From contig NZ_CP113930.1 in the NCBI RefSeq assembly GCF_029392095.1, forward strand, positions 434,001 to 498,000: a DNA stretch of 64,000 nucleotides, written 5' to 3'. This DNA comes from Lactobacillus sp. ESL0700 (GTDB taxonomy: Bacteria > Bacillota > Bacilli > Lactobacillales > Lactobacillaceae). Positions 25,432-34,762 of the stretch are shown piece by piece; within the stretch, counting starts at the first letter, position 1, and every line of letters starts with the position of its first letter. A model generated the notes under the pieces. The model saw only the letters and a list, made by a program, of their open reading frames with translations, had not been told where the DNA came from and did not search any database. A program made the position numbers and the translations under genes.

Positions 25432-27453
25432 TTGAATACAAAGGACAAGAATATTTTATTAAGAATTATTCAGGAAGGAAGTATTACTTCTCAAAGTTTG
25501 CAAAAGGATTTTGCTTTAACAAAAGGTCAGGTTGAATATCGAATTGCCAAAATAAACGAAGAATTGGTATTGAAGAAGTTACCGAAAATTCGGCGTAGTA
25601 AACAAAAATATTACGTGGATAAAGAAACAGCTTCTTATTTCTTAAATGACGATAAGAAGGACATCTATTTTAGTCCAGAAGAACGACGCAATATCATTAT
25701 CACTTTGATTTTAGGTAGAGATAGTCCAGTTTCACTGATTGATTTAATTATTAATTTGAAAGTAAGTAAAAACACTGTACTAACGGATATTAATTCGTTA
25801 CGCAAAGAATTACAAACTGTAAATCTTAATATTAAAAACACTAGAAAATTGGGCTATTTTATTGCAGGCAATGAATGGACAAAGCGAATTAGATTGCAGC
25901 AAGCTGTTAACCAAATTTGTACAACGTTTAAATTCAAAAGCGATGCAGTGACAAGTTTTATTAATTTTGAAAATTTAAGTCAGGTTCAACAAGACGTGTC
26001 AGAAATCGAGCAAGCTCTGAATAAACGCTACACAGATGAGAATTTTATTTCCTTAACATTTTATCTGTCTTTGATTTTAAAAAGAATAAAAAGAGGCAAA
26101 ACAATTAAGAACGCTCAGATTGGTAAAGATAAAGACATTGAACAGACAGATGAATATCAATTCTTGATAAATAATAAAACTGTATTTTCAAATATCCCTA
26201 AATATGAGCTGCACTTTATTGCACTATGCATTTTGAGCTCAAATGTTAGTGACCAAATAAGTTCTACAGATTCATATGTCAGTCCAGAGTTAAAAAATAC
26301 TCTGTGGCAGTTTATTTATAGTTTTGAGCAAAATTCATTTATTGTATTACCAAATAAGGACGAATTAATCCAAAAACTGTTTAATCACTTTAGGCCTGCA
26401 TATTTCCGGATAAAGTATGGTTTTCCAACTTACAATCCGTTATACAAAGAAATCATTGAAAAGTATTCGTCTTTACATGAAATTGTTAGACAATCGGTAA
26501 CACCAATTAACCAATTTTTTGGCCACGAAATTGCGAACGAGGAGATAGCCTATATCACTTTATTCGTTGGCGGGCACTTAGTAGAAAATAATCTGAATAC
26601 AACGAATAACAAGATTATGACAGCAATCACTATCTGTCCCAATGGCATTTCTGCTTCTAAAATTTTGCAGGCTACTTTAGAAAAGACTTTCCCTGAATTT
26701 AGTTTTTATCCGGCTTGCACAGTGAGAGAATATAAGAATTTTATTCTACCTCATGACATTGTCTTTTCAACAGTGCCGGTTGAATCTAGCAAGAAGGTCT
26801 TTGTGATTAAAAACTTGATGGATGCCGATAATATTCAAAGCTTAAGAAACGCTGTATTTAAGGAATTGTTTAACTTGAACTATCGCGATATTAACTATGA
26901 ACAAATAATTAATGTGGTTCAAAAATATTCAAAAGTCAGTGATGCTCAAGGATTAAAACGGGGCATTAAGCAATTATTAGCTACCCCGAAGAGTAAGTTA
27001 AATAGCGGCGCTACTGCAGTGAAGCCTGCAATTGTTTATTTGGAAGGAAAACAATCATGGCAAACAATTATGCAGCTGGTTTCTCAGCCTCTACTTGAGC
27101 AAGAAATTATCACAGCGACATTTTTACCAAAGCTGGAAGCTGAATATCAGAGTCAACCTGAATATATATTGATTGGCAATAAAATAGCTCTCTTGCATCT
27201 TAATCCGAGTGATATTAAGCAAAAGCTAGGTTTAAGTATTTTAGTTTCAAAGTATCCAATTAAATATGCTAATCGCAACATCCATTTGATTGCTTTATTA
27301 ACTACTCCTAATAAAACAAAACACTTAAACCTTTTGTTTAAAGTCAAGCAACTTTCAGAAGATAAAGAGTTAATTAAACGACTTAGTTATTCAAATTCAC
27401 AAGAAGAAGTTAAACAAATTTTAGAAACATTTTTTGAGAAAGTAGATGAGTAA
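25432..27453 (+). CDS. PRD-containing PTS regulator (MtlR/LicR/ManR type)
   Basis: About 673 residues. Two N-terminal helix-turn-helix segments (residues about 1-150) are followed by two PRD domains (about 180-390; conserved His such as in YELHFIALC and EIVRQSVTP). A IIB-like domain carries CPNGISASKIL, with the Cys near residue 400. A C-terminal IIA-like domain has a His in IALLHLNP. Phosphorylation of these domains by the PTS adjusts activation. TTG 25432 is chosen because GGAGGTGAG sits ten bases upstream; the ATG at 25414 overlaps that site. It heads the galactitol-type PTS island and is its likely activator. Confidence 0.9.
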   Translation: MNTKDKNILLRIIQEGSITSQSLQKDFALTKGQVEYRIAKINEELVLKKLPKIRRSKQKYYVDKETASYFLNDDKKDIYFSPEERRNIIITLILGRDSPVSLIDLIINLKVSKNTVLTDINSLRKELQTVNLNIKNTRKLGYFIAGNEWTKRIRLQQAVNQICTTFKFKSDAVTSFINFENLSQVQQDVSEIEQALNKRYTDENFISLTFYLSLILKRIKRGKTIKNAQIGKDKDIEQTDEYQFLINNKTVFSNIPKYELHFIALCILSSNVSDQISSTDSYVSPELKNTLWQFIYSFEQNSFIVLPNKDELIQKLFNHFRPAYFRIKYGFPTYNPLYKEIIEKYSSLHEIVRQSVTPINQFFGHEIANEEIAYITLFVGGHLVENNLNTTNNKIMTAITICPNGISASKILQATLEKTFPEFSFYPACTVREYKNFILPHDIVFSTVPVESSKKVFVIKNLMDADNIQSLRNAVFKELFNLNYRDINYEQIINVVQKYSKVSDAQGLKRGIKQLLATPKSKLNSGATAVKPAIVYLEGKQSWQTIMQLVSQPLLEQEIITATFLPKLEAEYQSQPEYILIGNKIALLHLNPSDIKQKLGLSILVSKYPIKYANRNIHLIALLTTPNKTKHLNLLFKVKQLSEDKELIKRLSYSNSQEEVKQILETFFEKVDE

Positions 27454-27456
27454 AGC

Positions 27457-27924
27457 TTGAACTTTAGTGAGTATGTAGACGAAAAAACAATTTATCTGGG
27501 ATTAGATGTCGCCAATGTGCAGGAACTATTTCAGTTTGTTGCCAATGATTTGGAAAAACACAATTTTGTACTGCCTGGATTTTTTGATTACCTAGTATCA
27601 AGAGAAAATAATTATCCTACGGGGTTAAAGCTTAACAACTATGCGGTGGCAATTCCGCATGGCGATCCTAAATATATTCAAAAGCCGTTTGTGGCTGTAA
27701 TAACACTTAATCATCCAATCAAAGTCAGACAAATGGATGATGCAAATGCGGAACTAGACGTAAAGTTATTGTTTTTGTTAGGGATGAATGCGAATAGCGC
27801 TCATTTGGATCTTCTAAAAGAAATAATTTCTTTAATTCAACAAGAAAGTTTTGTCAAAAAAATCAGTGCAGCTAAAACGAAGTCAGAGGTAGTAAAGGTT
27901 ATTAGACAAGAAGAAACGAAGTGA
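27457..27924 (+). CDS. PTS galactitol/fructose-type EIIA component
   Basis: A 155-residue cytoplasmic IIA of the fructose-mannitol-galactitol superfamily. The phospho-acceptor is His68 in NYAVAIPHGDP, and the C-terminal FVKKISAAKTKSEVV helix is typical. It begins with TTG only three bases after the regulator's stop codon, suggesting translational coupling. Its partners are the IIB at 27930 and IIC at 28262. Confidence 0.92.
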   Translation: MNFSEYVDEKTIYLGLDVANVQELFQFVANDLEKHNFVLPGFFDYLVSRENNYPTGLKLNNYAVAIPHGDPKYIQKPFVAVITLNHPIKVRQMDDANAELDVKLLFLLGMNANSAHLDLLKEIISLIQQESFVKKISAAKTKSEVVKVIRQEETK

Positions 27925-27929
27925 AAACC

Positions 27930-28226
27930 ATGAAAAAATTAAATATCTTGGTAGCTTGTGGAAGCGGGATTGCGACCTCAACCATTGCGGCCAATGAAAT
28001 TGAAGACGTCTGTAAAGAATACGGAATAACGAACTACAGTATTTCTAAATGCAGTATGACAGAGATGTTAAGGATGAGTAAAAACGCAGATATTGTCTTT
28101 ACGACGAATAATTATCGCGGCGAAATTGACTCACCATTGATGAACGTAACTGCATTTATTACTGGCATTGGGACCGATAAGTTAAAGCAAAAGATAGGCG
28201 AAAAACTATTGGAATTGTCTAACTAA
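27930..28226 (+). CDS. PTS galactitol-type EIIB component
   Basis: A 98-residue IIB with the phospho-cysteine Cys10 in VACGSGIATSTIAANEIE, the GatB-type P-loop. ATG 27930 is preferred to the GTG at 27921, which overlaps the IIA stop. It transfers phosphate from the IIA His to the polyol or sugar bound by the IIC. Confidence 0.92.
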   Translation: MKKLNILVACGSGIATSTIAANEIEDVCKEYGITNYSISKCSMTEMLRMSKNADIVFTTNNYRGEIDSPLMNVTAFITGIGTDKLKQKIGEKLLELSN

Positions 28227-28261
28227 TAAGTATGAAAAAACTATATTAAGAGGGTGAAAAA

Positions 28262-29512
28262 ATGGAACAATTAGCAGAGATTTTCAGAACAATTATAAAC
28301 ATTGGTGCAACTGCATTACTGCCGATAATTATTTTCATTTTGGGATTAATCTTTCGAATGAAAATTGGTGAAGCTATTAAGTCCGGCCTAACTGTTGGTA
28401 TTGGCTTTATGGGGTTATCTTTAGTAGTTAATCTATTGACATCATCATTGAAGCCAGCTGTTGATTATTATTCTAAGTTAGGTTCTGGATATACCATTAC
28501 TGATATTGGCTGGCCTGCTATTGGTGCTGCCTCGTGGGTGGCCCCGTTTGCTGGCTTGGCTATTTTGTTAGGAATTTTAATCAATATTGTACTTGTTAGA
28601 ACTGGCTTAACTAAGACAATGAATGTCGATATTTGGAATTATATGCATTTCTTGATTCCGGGTGCTTTGGCATATGTTTTGTTTAACAACTTTTGGCTTG
28701 GCCTTGTAGTTACAGTTTTAATGTCAATTGCAGCTTTGTTTATTGGTGATAAGTTAGCTAAAAAATGGGAAGACTACTTTGGCCTAGAAGGCACGACCTG
28801 TACGACAATTATTTATACTGCATGGGTAATTCCGTTCTCTTGGCTACTAAATAAGTTAATCGATATTATTCCTGGATTAAATAAAATTGATTTTAGTTTA
28901 AAGGATGCCAACAAGCATTTAGGTATTTTTGGTGATTCATCAATTATTGGTACGATTGTAGGACTATTGCTAGCTGTATTAACACATCAAGGTTTAGCTA
29001 ATACGGTTAACATGGCAATCGGGATTGCCAGTGTAATGGTGCTGATGCCGAAGATGGTTAGTGTCTTAATGGAAGGAATTTCTCCAGTTGGTAAAGCAGC
29101 GCGGACAACGATGTCTAAGCAATTGGGTGAAAAAGCTGACTTACATATCGGGATGGATATTGCCTTAGGACTTGGTGATCCCACTACTGAAACAGCGACT
29201 GTAATTACAATTCCACTGGTAATTCTATGTGCACTATTTTTGCCTAATATTAAGCTCTTCCCAGTGGGACTATTAATGTCAATTATCTATATTTCAGTTG
29301 CTGGCTCACTGGTTACAAAGGGTAACCTGTTTAGAACTGTCTTAATCGGAACAATCTTTTGTGCAATTACGCTGTATCTTGAAGCTTGGGTTGCTCCTGG
29401 TGCCACACAAATGATCAAGGCTGGTGGCGTTAAAGTATCAAGTTTGTCTTCTGATTTGACTTTATCTGAACCGTGGAACTTATTGATTTACTGGCTGAAA
29501 ACTATCTTTTAA
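28262..29512 (+). CDS. PTS galactitol-type EIIC permease
   Basis: A 416-residue integral membrane permease of the galactitol (GatC/AgaC-like) PTS family. It has about ten to twelve helices, with the conserved N-terminal ATALLPIIIFILGLIFRMKIGEA and the downstream SWVAPFAGLAILLGI segments. Start ATG 28262 follows GAGGGTG. Family members carry galactitol, pentitols such as arabitol, xylitol or ribitol, or related sugars. The enzymes that follow point to a substrate entering ketose-phosphate metabolism. Confidence 0.92.
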   Translation: MEQLAEIFRTIINIGATALLPIIIFILGLIFRMKIGEAIKSGLTVGIGFMGLSLVVNLLTSSLKPAVDYYSKLGSGYTITDIGWPAIGAASWVAPFAGLAILLGILINIVLVRTGLTKTMNVDIWNYMHFLIPGALAYVLFNNFWLGLVVTVLMSIAALFIGDKLAKKWEDYFGLEGTTCTTIIYTAWVIPFSWLLNKLIDIIPGLNKIDFSLKDANKHLGIFGDSSIIGTIVGLLLAVLTHQGLANTVNMAIGIASVMVLMPKMVSVLMEGISPVGKAARTTMSKQLGEKADLHIGMDIALGLGDPTTETATVITIPLVILCALFLPNIKLFPVGLLMSIIYISVAGSLVTKGNLFRTVLIGTIFCAITLYLEAWVAPGATQMIKAGGVKVSSLSSDLTLSEPWNLLIYWLKTIF

Positions 29513-29529
29513 TTAAAGGAGATTGAAAT

Positions 29530-30177
29530 ATGGCAGAAATTTTACCGTCAATTTTTGGTGCTGATATTTTGAATTTGCAACGCGAAATTGATCGGATAGA
29601 AAAGGAAAACATTAAACTTTTACATGTGGATGTGATGGACGGCAACTTTGTCAGCAACATTGCATTTGGTCCTAATCAAGTAAAAGCAATGAAAGACTAC
29701 AGCAATCTGACTTTTGATATTCATACGATGATTGCAGATCCATTAAGACATATTGAAGACATTATCAATACGGGCGCCGAAATGATTTGCGTACATTTTG
29801 AATCGACACCACAAATTCATTATGTTTTACAAAAAATAAAAAAGGCTGGTAAAAAGGCCGGTGTGGCACTTGCGCCGGGCACTTCAGAAACCGAAATTAA
29901 GTATCTATTGAATGAAGTAGATTATGTTCTGGTGATGTCAATTAATCCTGGTGAGCCAGGGCAAACGTTTTTACCACAAACGATTGAAAAAATAAAAAAT
30001 GTGAAGAAAATGATTGGCAATCGTAATATTCAAATTGAAGTAGATGGTGGGATTACTGATACCTGGGCAAAAGCATGTAAAGATGCTGGTGCAGATTTAT
30101 TAGTTGTCGGCGGTTATCTGTTTGGCAAAGAGCAATTCCATCTGCAATATCAAAAATTACTTGACGCAATTAAATAA
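29530..30177 (+). CDS. Ribulose-phosphate 3-epimerase family protein
   Basis: A 215-residue TIM-barrel metalloenzyme. Metal and catalytic blocks are present: LLHVDVMDGNFVSNIAFGP, TFDIHTMI, VMSINPGEPGQTF and IEVDGGIT. The family interconverts ribulose-5-P and xylulose-5-P; the AlsE branch acts on allulose-6-P. Sequence alone does not decide between them. Its place in the PTS island, not in a housekeeping cluster, implies a dedicated catabolic role. If it makes xylulose-5-P, the phosphoketolase at 14336 would consume it. It lacks the hexulose-phosphate synthase signature, so it is not HPS. Confidence 0.92.
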   Translation: MAEILPSIFGADILNLQREIDRIEKENIKLLHVDVMDGNFVSNIAFGPNQVKAMKDYSNLTFDIHTMIADPLRHIEDIINTGAEMICVHFESTPQIHYVLQKIKKAGKKAGVALAPGTSETEIKYLLNEVDYVLVMSINPGEPGQTFLPQTIEKIKNVKKMIGNRNIQIEVDGGITDTWAKACKDAGADLLVVGGYLFGKEQFHLQYQKLLDAIK

Positions 30178-30197
30178 AAATTTTGAAAGAAATTAAT

Positions 30198-30749
30198 ATG
30201 AAAAATTATACGATTGATATTTTAAATCAGCTGACAGACTATGCGAAAGATTTAAATACGAATGAACTGAAAGATGTTATTTTACAAATTAAGCAGGCAC
30301 GACACATTTTTTTGGCAGGGGCAGGTCGCTCAGGCTTGGCAGTTCAGGCTTTTACCAATAGATTGATGCATTTAGGTTACTCTGTAAGTTTTGTTGGTGA
30401 AATTAGTTCGCCGCACTCCCAACCAGGTGATTTATTAATTATTTGTTCGGGTTCAGGTGAAACAGCAAGCTTAAAGGCATTGGCAGAAAAAGCTAAAAGT
30501 GCAAAGGTTGCGGTAGTTTTATTTACAACTGCCAAAGATTCTACGATAGCTGGGCTAGCCGATTATCAGGTGATTTTACCAGGAAAAGCTAAGGGCACGA
30601 TTGCTGATGAAACTGGCTTCGAGCAGCCAATGGCGTCTTCGTTTGAACAGTTAGCATTTTTAACATTTGATGGTTTAGTAATTAATTTAATGGATGAAAC
30701 TGGCGAAACGTCCGCATCAATGTTTGCTAGACATGCGGATTTTGAATAA
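30198..30749 (+). CDS. 6-phospho-3-hexuloisomerase-like SIS-domain protein
   Basis: A 183-residue single SIS domain protein. Its segments FLAGAGRSGLAVQAFTNRL, CSGSGETASLKALAEKA and the PLGT-replacing GTIADETGFEQPMASSFEQLAF region match PHI (HxlB) proteins, which isomerise arabino-3-hexulose-6-P and fructose-6-P. No hexulose-phosphate synthase is nearby, so the classic formaldehyde pathway is not implied; a keto-sugar phosphate isomerase in polyol catabolism is more likely. ATG 30198 is chosen over the TTG at 30183. Confidence 0.9.
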   Translation: MKNYTIDILNQLTDYAKDLNTNELKDVILQIKQARHIFLAGAGRSGLAVQAFTNRLMHLGYSVSFVGEISSPHSQPGDLLIICSGSGETASLKALAEKAKSAKVAVVLFTTAKDSTIAGLADYQVILPGKAKGTIADETGFEQPMASSFEQLAFLTFDGLVINLMDETGETSASMFARHADFE

Positions 30750-30768
30750 AAATGAGAGGAAACACAAA

Positions 30769-31518
30769 ATGAAAAAATTTGATGGCAAAGTTATATTGGT
30801 AACTGGCGCTGCTAATGGAATCGGCAAGGGCATTGCGGAAAAGTTTGCGCAAAATGGTGCTAATACTGTTATCGTGGATTTTGATGAGAAAAAGGGTCAG
30901 GCTGTAGCTGACGAATTGACAAGTAAGTATCAGAAGTCACTATTTGTCAAAACTGATGTGTCTGATTATTCTGCACTTGAAAATGTTCATGCCAAGGTAA
31001 TGGAAACTTTTGGCAGAATTGATAGTTTAGTGATTGATGCCGGTATTGCGTATGCGGATACTGTGGATGAGATTTCTGTTGAGGAATGGCAGAGAGTAAT
31101 TAACATTAATTTATCAGGTGCCTTTTATACCGTTAAGGCCTTTTATCAGGAATTTTTAGAAAACAAGGGCAGTATGGTCTTTATTACCTCGGGTTCCGCA
31201 TTAAGTGGTACTGGTGGAGGAGTGGCATATCCTGCCTCAAAGGCTGGTGATGAAGGTCTGATGAGAGGATTGGCCAAAGAATTGGGTCCTAAGGGCGTAA
31301 CCATCAATGCAATAGCTCCGCGGGTAATTGATTCAGGTTTATTAAGCGTGCATTATCCAACTAAGGAAAGCTTGAAGCCGTTATTACAGCAGATTGCTGT
31401 TAGAAGAATCGGTAAAGTAGATGACGTTGCTAACCTAGCCTATTTCTTGGCCAGCCCTGAAAATTCTTACATTCAAGGTCAAACTATATTATTAGATGGA
31501 AATAGAACCGTTAGATAG
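30769..31518 (+). CDS. Short-chain dehydrogenase, probable polyol-phosphate dehydrogenase
   Basis: A 249-residue SDR. The NAD(P)-binding TGAANGIGKGIAEKFA is at residues 11-26, with Asp at the end of strand 2 (VIVDFDEKK) favouring NAD. The catalytic YxxxK is in GVAYPASKAG, with the Ser in ITSGSALSG. In known PTS polyol operons such an SDR oxidises the imported polyol phosphate to a ketose phosphate (as sorbitol-6-P or ribitol-5-P dehydrogenases). ATG 30769 follows AGAGGAAA. It is the last gene of the island, followed by a terminator. Note IDAG replaces the more usual NNAG after strand 4. Confidence 0.9.
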   Translation: MKKFDGKVILVTGAANGIGKGIAEKFAQNGANTVIVDFDEKKGQAVADELTSKYQKSLFVKTDVSDYSALENVHAKVMETFGRIDSLVIDAGIAYADTVDEISVEEWQRVININLSGAFYTVKAFYQEFLENKGSMVFITSGSALSGTGGGVAYPASKAGDEGLMRGLAKELGPKGVTINAIAPRVIDSGLLSVHYPTKESLKPLLQQIAVRRIGKVDDVANLAYFLASPENSYIQGQTILLDGNRTVR

Positions 31519-31580
31519 CAAAATTTTAACTGAGATAAAATAGTAATTATTATTGTTAAAACTGGTTGATACCTATAATT

Positions 31581-31610
31581 AGACTCTATTATTTGATAGA
31601 GTCTTTTTTT
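31581..31610 (+). terminator. Terminator of the polyol PTS island
   Basis: Perfect 9-bp stem AGACTCTAT/ATAGAGTCT, loop TATTTG, then T run. Confidence 0.92.
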
Positions 31611-31752
31611 GTATAAAAATTAAATTAATATTAAATATTTAATTTTTTACTTAAAATAAGGCGTTATTTTTCTAAAAAACTAATTGGTATAGTAAAATGT
31701 ATCTAGTTATAAATTAAATTTTATTGCAATGATAATGAAAGAGGCGATAACA

Positions 31753-32490
31753 ATGTCGATGATAGAATTCCATGATGTGCAAAAGTTTTATGGCCATTTT
31801 CATGCACTGCACGACATTAATTTGAAGATTGACAAGGGCGAAACGGTGGTCCTCATTGGGCCTTCTGGCTCCGGTAAGAGTACATTGGTACGAACGGTCA
31901 ACGGCCTTGAATCTATTCAAAAGGGACAGCTCATTGTTAATAATCATGACCTGTCGGATCCGAAAACTGACTTAAATATCTTACGGCGGGATGTCGGGAT
32001 GGTTTTCCAGCACTTTAATTTATACAAGAATAAAGATGTGCTAGAAAACATTATGTTGGCACCGCGAATTGTCAGTCACATGCCGGAAAAAGAGAATAAA
32101 GAACAAGCAATGCGACTATTAGAAATGGTTGGCTTGGAGAAGTGGGCTCATAATATGCCTTCACAAATTTCCGGTGGGCAAAAGCAACGGGTGGCAATTG
32201 CTCGAACTTTGGCTATGCGGCCAAAATTAATTTTGTATGATGAACCAACTTCTGCGCTTGACCCAGAGATGATTGACGACGTTTTGCAAGTTATGAAGCG
32301 AGTTACAACGGAAAGTGGCATGACTTCCTTAATTGTTACTCACGAGATGGGCTTTGCCAAGGAAGTTGCCAACCGCGTAATCTTTATGGACCAAGGTAGA
32401 ATTGTTGAAGATGATGCAAGTGAAAGTTTCTTCAAACAGCCTAAGACGGAAAGGGCACAACAATTTTTAAGTAAAATTATTTCGCACTAA
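31753..32490 (+). CDS. glnQ: Polar amino acid (glutamine-type) ABC transporter, ATPase
   Basis: A 245-residue ABC ATPase powering import at the membrane. Walker A is GPSGSGKST, the Q-loop is in MVFQHFNLY, the signature is ISGGQKQR, Walker B is LILYDEPTSALDPE, and the switch His is in VTHEMGFA. These, with the HFNLY segment, define the polar amino acid (GlnQ/HisP) group. ATG 31753 behind GAGGCG is used in place of the ATG at 31729. It begins a four-gene operon with a binding protein and two permeases. Confidence 0.93.
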   Translation: MSMIEFHDVQKFYGHFHALHDINLKIDKGETVVLIGPSGSGKSTLVRTVNGLESIQKGQLIVNNHDLSDPKTDLNILRRDVGMVFQHFNLYKNKDVLENIMLAPRIVSHMPEKENKEQAMRLLEMVGLEKWAHNMPSQISGGQKQRVAIARTLAMRPKLILYDEPTSALDPEMIDDVLQVMKRVTTESGMTSLIVTHEMGFAKEVANRVIFMDQGRIVEDDASESFFKQPKTERAQQFLSKIISH

Positions 32491-32502
32491 GGAGGGACAA
32501 TC

Positions 32503-33318
32503 ATGAAAAAGAAGTTTTGGTTGTTTTCTCTGTTAGCTAGCCTGCTCTTATTAACTGGTTGTGGTCGCAGTTTAAGTGACCAATCAGTATTAGACAATGT
32601 TAAGCGCACTAATACAATTAGTTGGGGCGTTAAGGGTGACGTTAAGCTGTTTGGCCTGATTGATGTTAAAGATGGCCAACAAAAGGGCTTTGACGTTGAT
32701 ATGGCTAAAGCAATTACACGGCACATTTTAGGGCCGATGGGAAAAGCTGAATTTACAACGACGACTTCACAATCACGGGTTCCGCTTTTGAAAAACGGCA
32801 ACGTGGATGCGGTCATTGCGACAATGTCGATTACGCCGGAACGGAAAAAGGTAATTTCTTTTTCTAAGTCCTATTTTGACGCGGGTCAATCACTATTAGT
32901 ACCGAAAAATTCACCAATTCATAGTGTTAAAGACCTCAACGGCAAGACGGTCATTGGCGTAGTTGGCGCTAACTCGGTAGCTAACGTTAAAAAAGCCGCG
33001 CCAAAGGCTCGCGTAATCGAATTGCAGGATTATGCTCAGGCGATGAATGCGCTCAAGTCCCACCAAGGTGATGCTTTGACAACTGATAACGGGATTTTAT
33101 TTGGGCTTGCCGTACAAAATCCGGGCTTCCAGGTTCGCGGTGGCACGTTTACAGTTGAACCATACGGAGTTGCCGTTAATAAGGGACAGACTGGATTTAC
33201 TGATGCTGTTGATAAGGCAGTTTTGGAAATGCAGCATGACGGCGAATACAACCGCTTGATTAAAAAATGGTTTGGTGATGTACCAGGATTTAAGTATAAG
33301 GAGTTGTATCGCAAATGA
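32503..33318 (+). CDS. glnH: Amino acid ABC transporter substrate-binding lipoprotein
   Basis: A 271-residue solute-binding protein anchored by lipid on Cys20 (lipobox LLTGC). The mature part has the cluster 3 layout: FGLIDVKDGQQKGFDVDMAKA, then VDAVIATMSITPERKKVISF and GKTVIGVVGANS. Those segments contact the amino acid and typify glutamine/glutamate/aspartate binders. The stop codon overlaps the start of the next permease (ATGA), showing tight coupling. Confidence 0.9.
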   Translation: MKKKFWLFSLLASLLLLTGCGRSLSDQSVLDNVKRTNTISWGVKGDVKLFGLIDVKDGQQKGFDVDMAKAITRHILGPMGKAEFTTTTSQSRVPLLKNGNVDAVIATMSITPERKKVISFSKSYFDAGQSLLVPKNSPIHSVKDLNGKTVIGVVGANSVANVKKAAPKARVIELQDYAQAMNALKSHQGDALTTDNGILFGLAVQNPGFQVRGGTFTVEPYGVAVNKGQTGFTDAVDKAVLEMQHDGEYNRLIKKWFGDVPGFKYKELYRK

Positions 33319-33953
33319 TTAATATTTTCTCTCATTTTAGTAATCAACTGCTAGTTGGCTTGGGCTGGACTGTGTTTTCGAGTGTGATTGCCTTATTCTT
33401 CAGCCTAATTATTGGTACTATCTTTGCTATTATGGAAATTGTACCTAATAAGGCCTTGCGAGTAGTTGGCCGCGCTTATGTCGAAATTTTTCGGAACATT
33501 CCCTTGTTAGTTATTACAATGTTCTTTTACCTTGTAATTCCAATGTATGTTGTGAAAATTAACGGTTTTACTGCTGGGACGATTGGCCTGACTCTATACA
33601 CTTCAGCCTTTATTGCGGAAACAGTTCGTTCAGGTATTCAATCTGTAGCAGGCGGGCAAATGGAAGGCGCGCGTTCAACGGGGATGACTTACTGGCAGGC
33701 GATGCGCTACATTATTTTGCCTCAAGCCTTTAAGATTGTTATTCCGCCGCTCGGTAATCAGTTTGTTAACTTGGTAAAGAACTCGTCGGTTCTAGCTTTT
33801 GTCGCTGGGTTTGACCTAATGTATCAGGCAAACTCAATTGCCTCAACGACTTTTGATACAATTAACAGCTACCTAGTAGTTGGTGTTTTGTACCTAATTA
33901 TCACGTTACCGCTGAGTTATTATATGCAGCATTTAGAAAAGAAATTGGCCTAG
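33315..33953 (+). CDS. Amino acid ABC transporter permease (first)
   Basis: A 212-residue His/Glu/Gln/Arg-type membrane permease with about five helices. The EAA loop, EGARSTGMTYWQAMRYIILPQA, contacts the ATPase, and FRNIPLLVIT is the typical N-terminal block. It starts inside the binding protein's stop codon. Likely pairs with the next permease as a heterodimer. Confidence 0.92.
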   Translation: MINIFSHFSNQLLVGLGWTVFSSVIALFFSLIIGTIFAIMEIVPNKALRVVGRAYVEIFRNIPLLVITMFFYLVIPMYVVKINGFTAGTIGLTLYTSAFIAETVRSGIQSVAGGQMEGARSTGMTYWQAMRYIILPQAFKIVIPPLGNQFVNLVKNSSVLAFVAGFDLMYQANSIASTTFDTINSYLVVGVLYLIITLPLSYYMQHLEKKLA

Positions 33954-33966
33954 GGGGTGCAGAACA

Positions 33967-34620
33967 ATGCAAAATTGGATTAATGCTTTTTCGTGGCTCA
34001 ATGTTCGTTTCTTATTTATGGGACTCTGGGTAACAATTTATATTTCGGTGATTTCAGTGATTTTGAGCTTTATTTTGGGTTCAATATTGGGAATTATCAG
34101 GTATTCAAAAATTAAATTTGTTTCTGAAATTGTGGGTTTTATTATTGATATTATCCGTAATGTACCGCTTTTGTTAATTATTTTCTTCACCTATTTTGGT
34201 TTACCAAACTTTGGTCTGCGGCCAGAAACAATTCCCGCAGCAATTATTGCGATGACCGTTTTTGAATCGGCAATGATTGCGGAAATTGTGCGTTCGGGTA
34301 TTAAGTCAGTTGACCCCGGCCAGATGGAAGGGGCACGTTCAACGGGAATGAGCTTTGTTCAGGCCCTGTGGCACGTAGTTTTACCGCAGGCATACAAAAA
34401 CATGATTCCGACGATTATTAGTCAGTTTGTATCCTTAATTAAGGATACGTCGCTAGCCACAATTATTGTGGTGCCGGAGTTGATGCAGCACGCGCAAGTT
34501 ATTTATGGTCAAAATGCCAACTATATTTTGCCGATGTTTGCGGCTTTGGCAGTGCTTTACTTTATTGTTTGCTTCACTTTATCAGTGATTGGCAATCAGA
34601 TAGGTAAGAGGCTGTCGTAG
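33967..34620 (+). CDS. Amino acid ABC transporter permease (second)
   Basis: A 217-residue partner permease. The EAA loop is EGARSTGMSFVQALWHVVLPQA and IRNVPLLLIIFF matches the first permease. Last gene of the glutamine-type transporter operon, with a strong terminator after it. Confidence 0.92.
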   Translation: MQNWINAFSWLNVRFLFMGLWVTIYISVISVILSFILGSILGIIRYSKIKFVSEIVGFIIDIIRNVPLLLIIFFTYFGLPNFGLRPETIPAAIIAMTVFESAMIAEIVRSGIKSVDPGQMEGARSTGMSFVQALWHVVLPQAYKNMIPTIISQFVSLIKDTSLATIIVVPELMQHAQVIYGQNANYILPMFAALAVLYFIVCFTLSVIGNQIGKRLS

Positions 34621-34640
34621 TTAATTGAATTTAATTATTT

Positions 34641-34674
34641 AAAAGATATTTCATTTGATGAAATATCTTTTTTT
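34641..34674 (+). terminator. Terminator of the amino acid ABC operon
   Basis: 14-bp stem AAAAGATATTTCAT/ATGAAATATCTTTT, loop TTG, T run. Confidence 0.93.
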
Positions 34675-34762
34675 GTTTGTCTTTAAAGGAATTGAAAGGT
34701 TAGCTGGCCAAAAAATTAAAGTTTATTTTGATATTTTTATTAAAATATTTTTAATAAATCGC

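Noticed and set aside
30198..30749. Formaldehyde-fixing ribulose monophosphate pathway
   Set aside because: A PHI-like gene is present, but the neighbouring barrel protein has epimerase motifs and no hexulose-phosphate synthase is seen.
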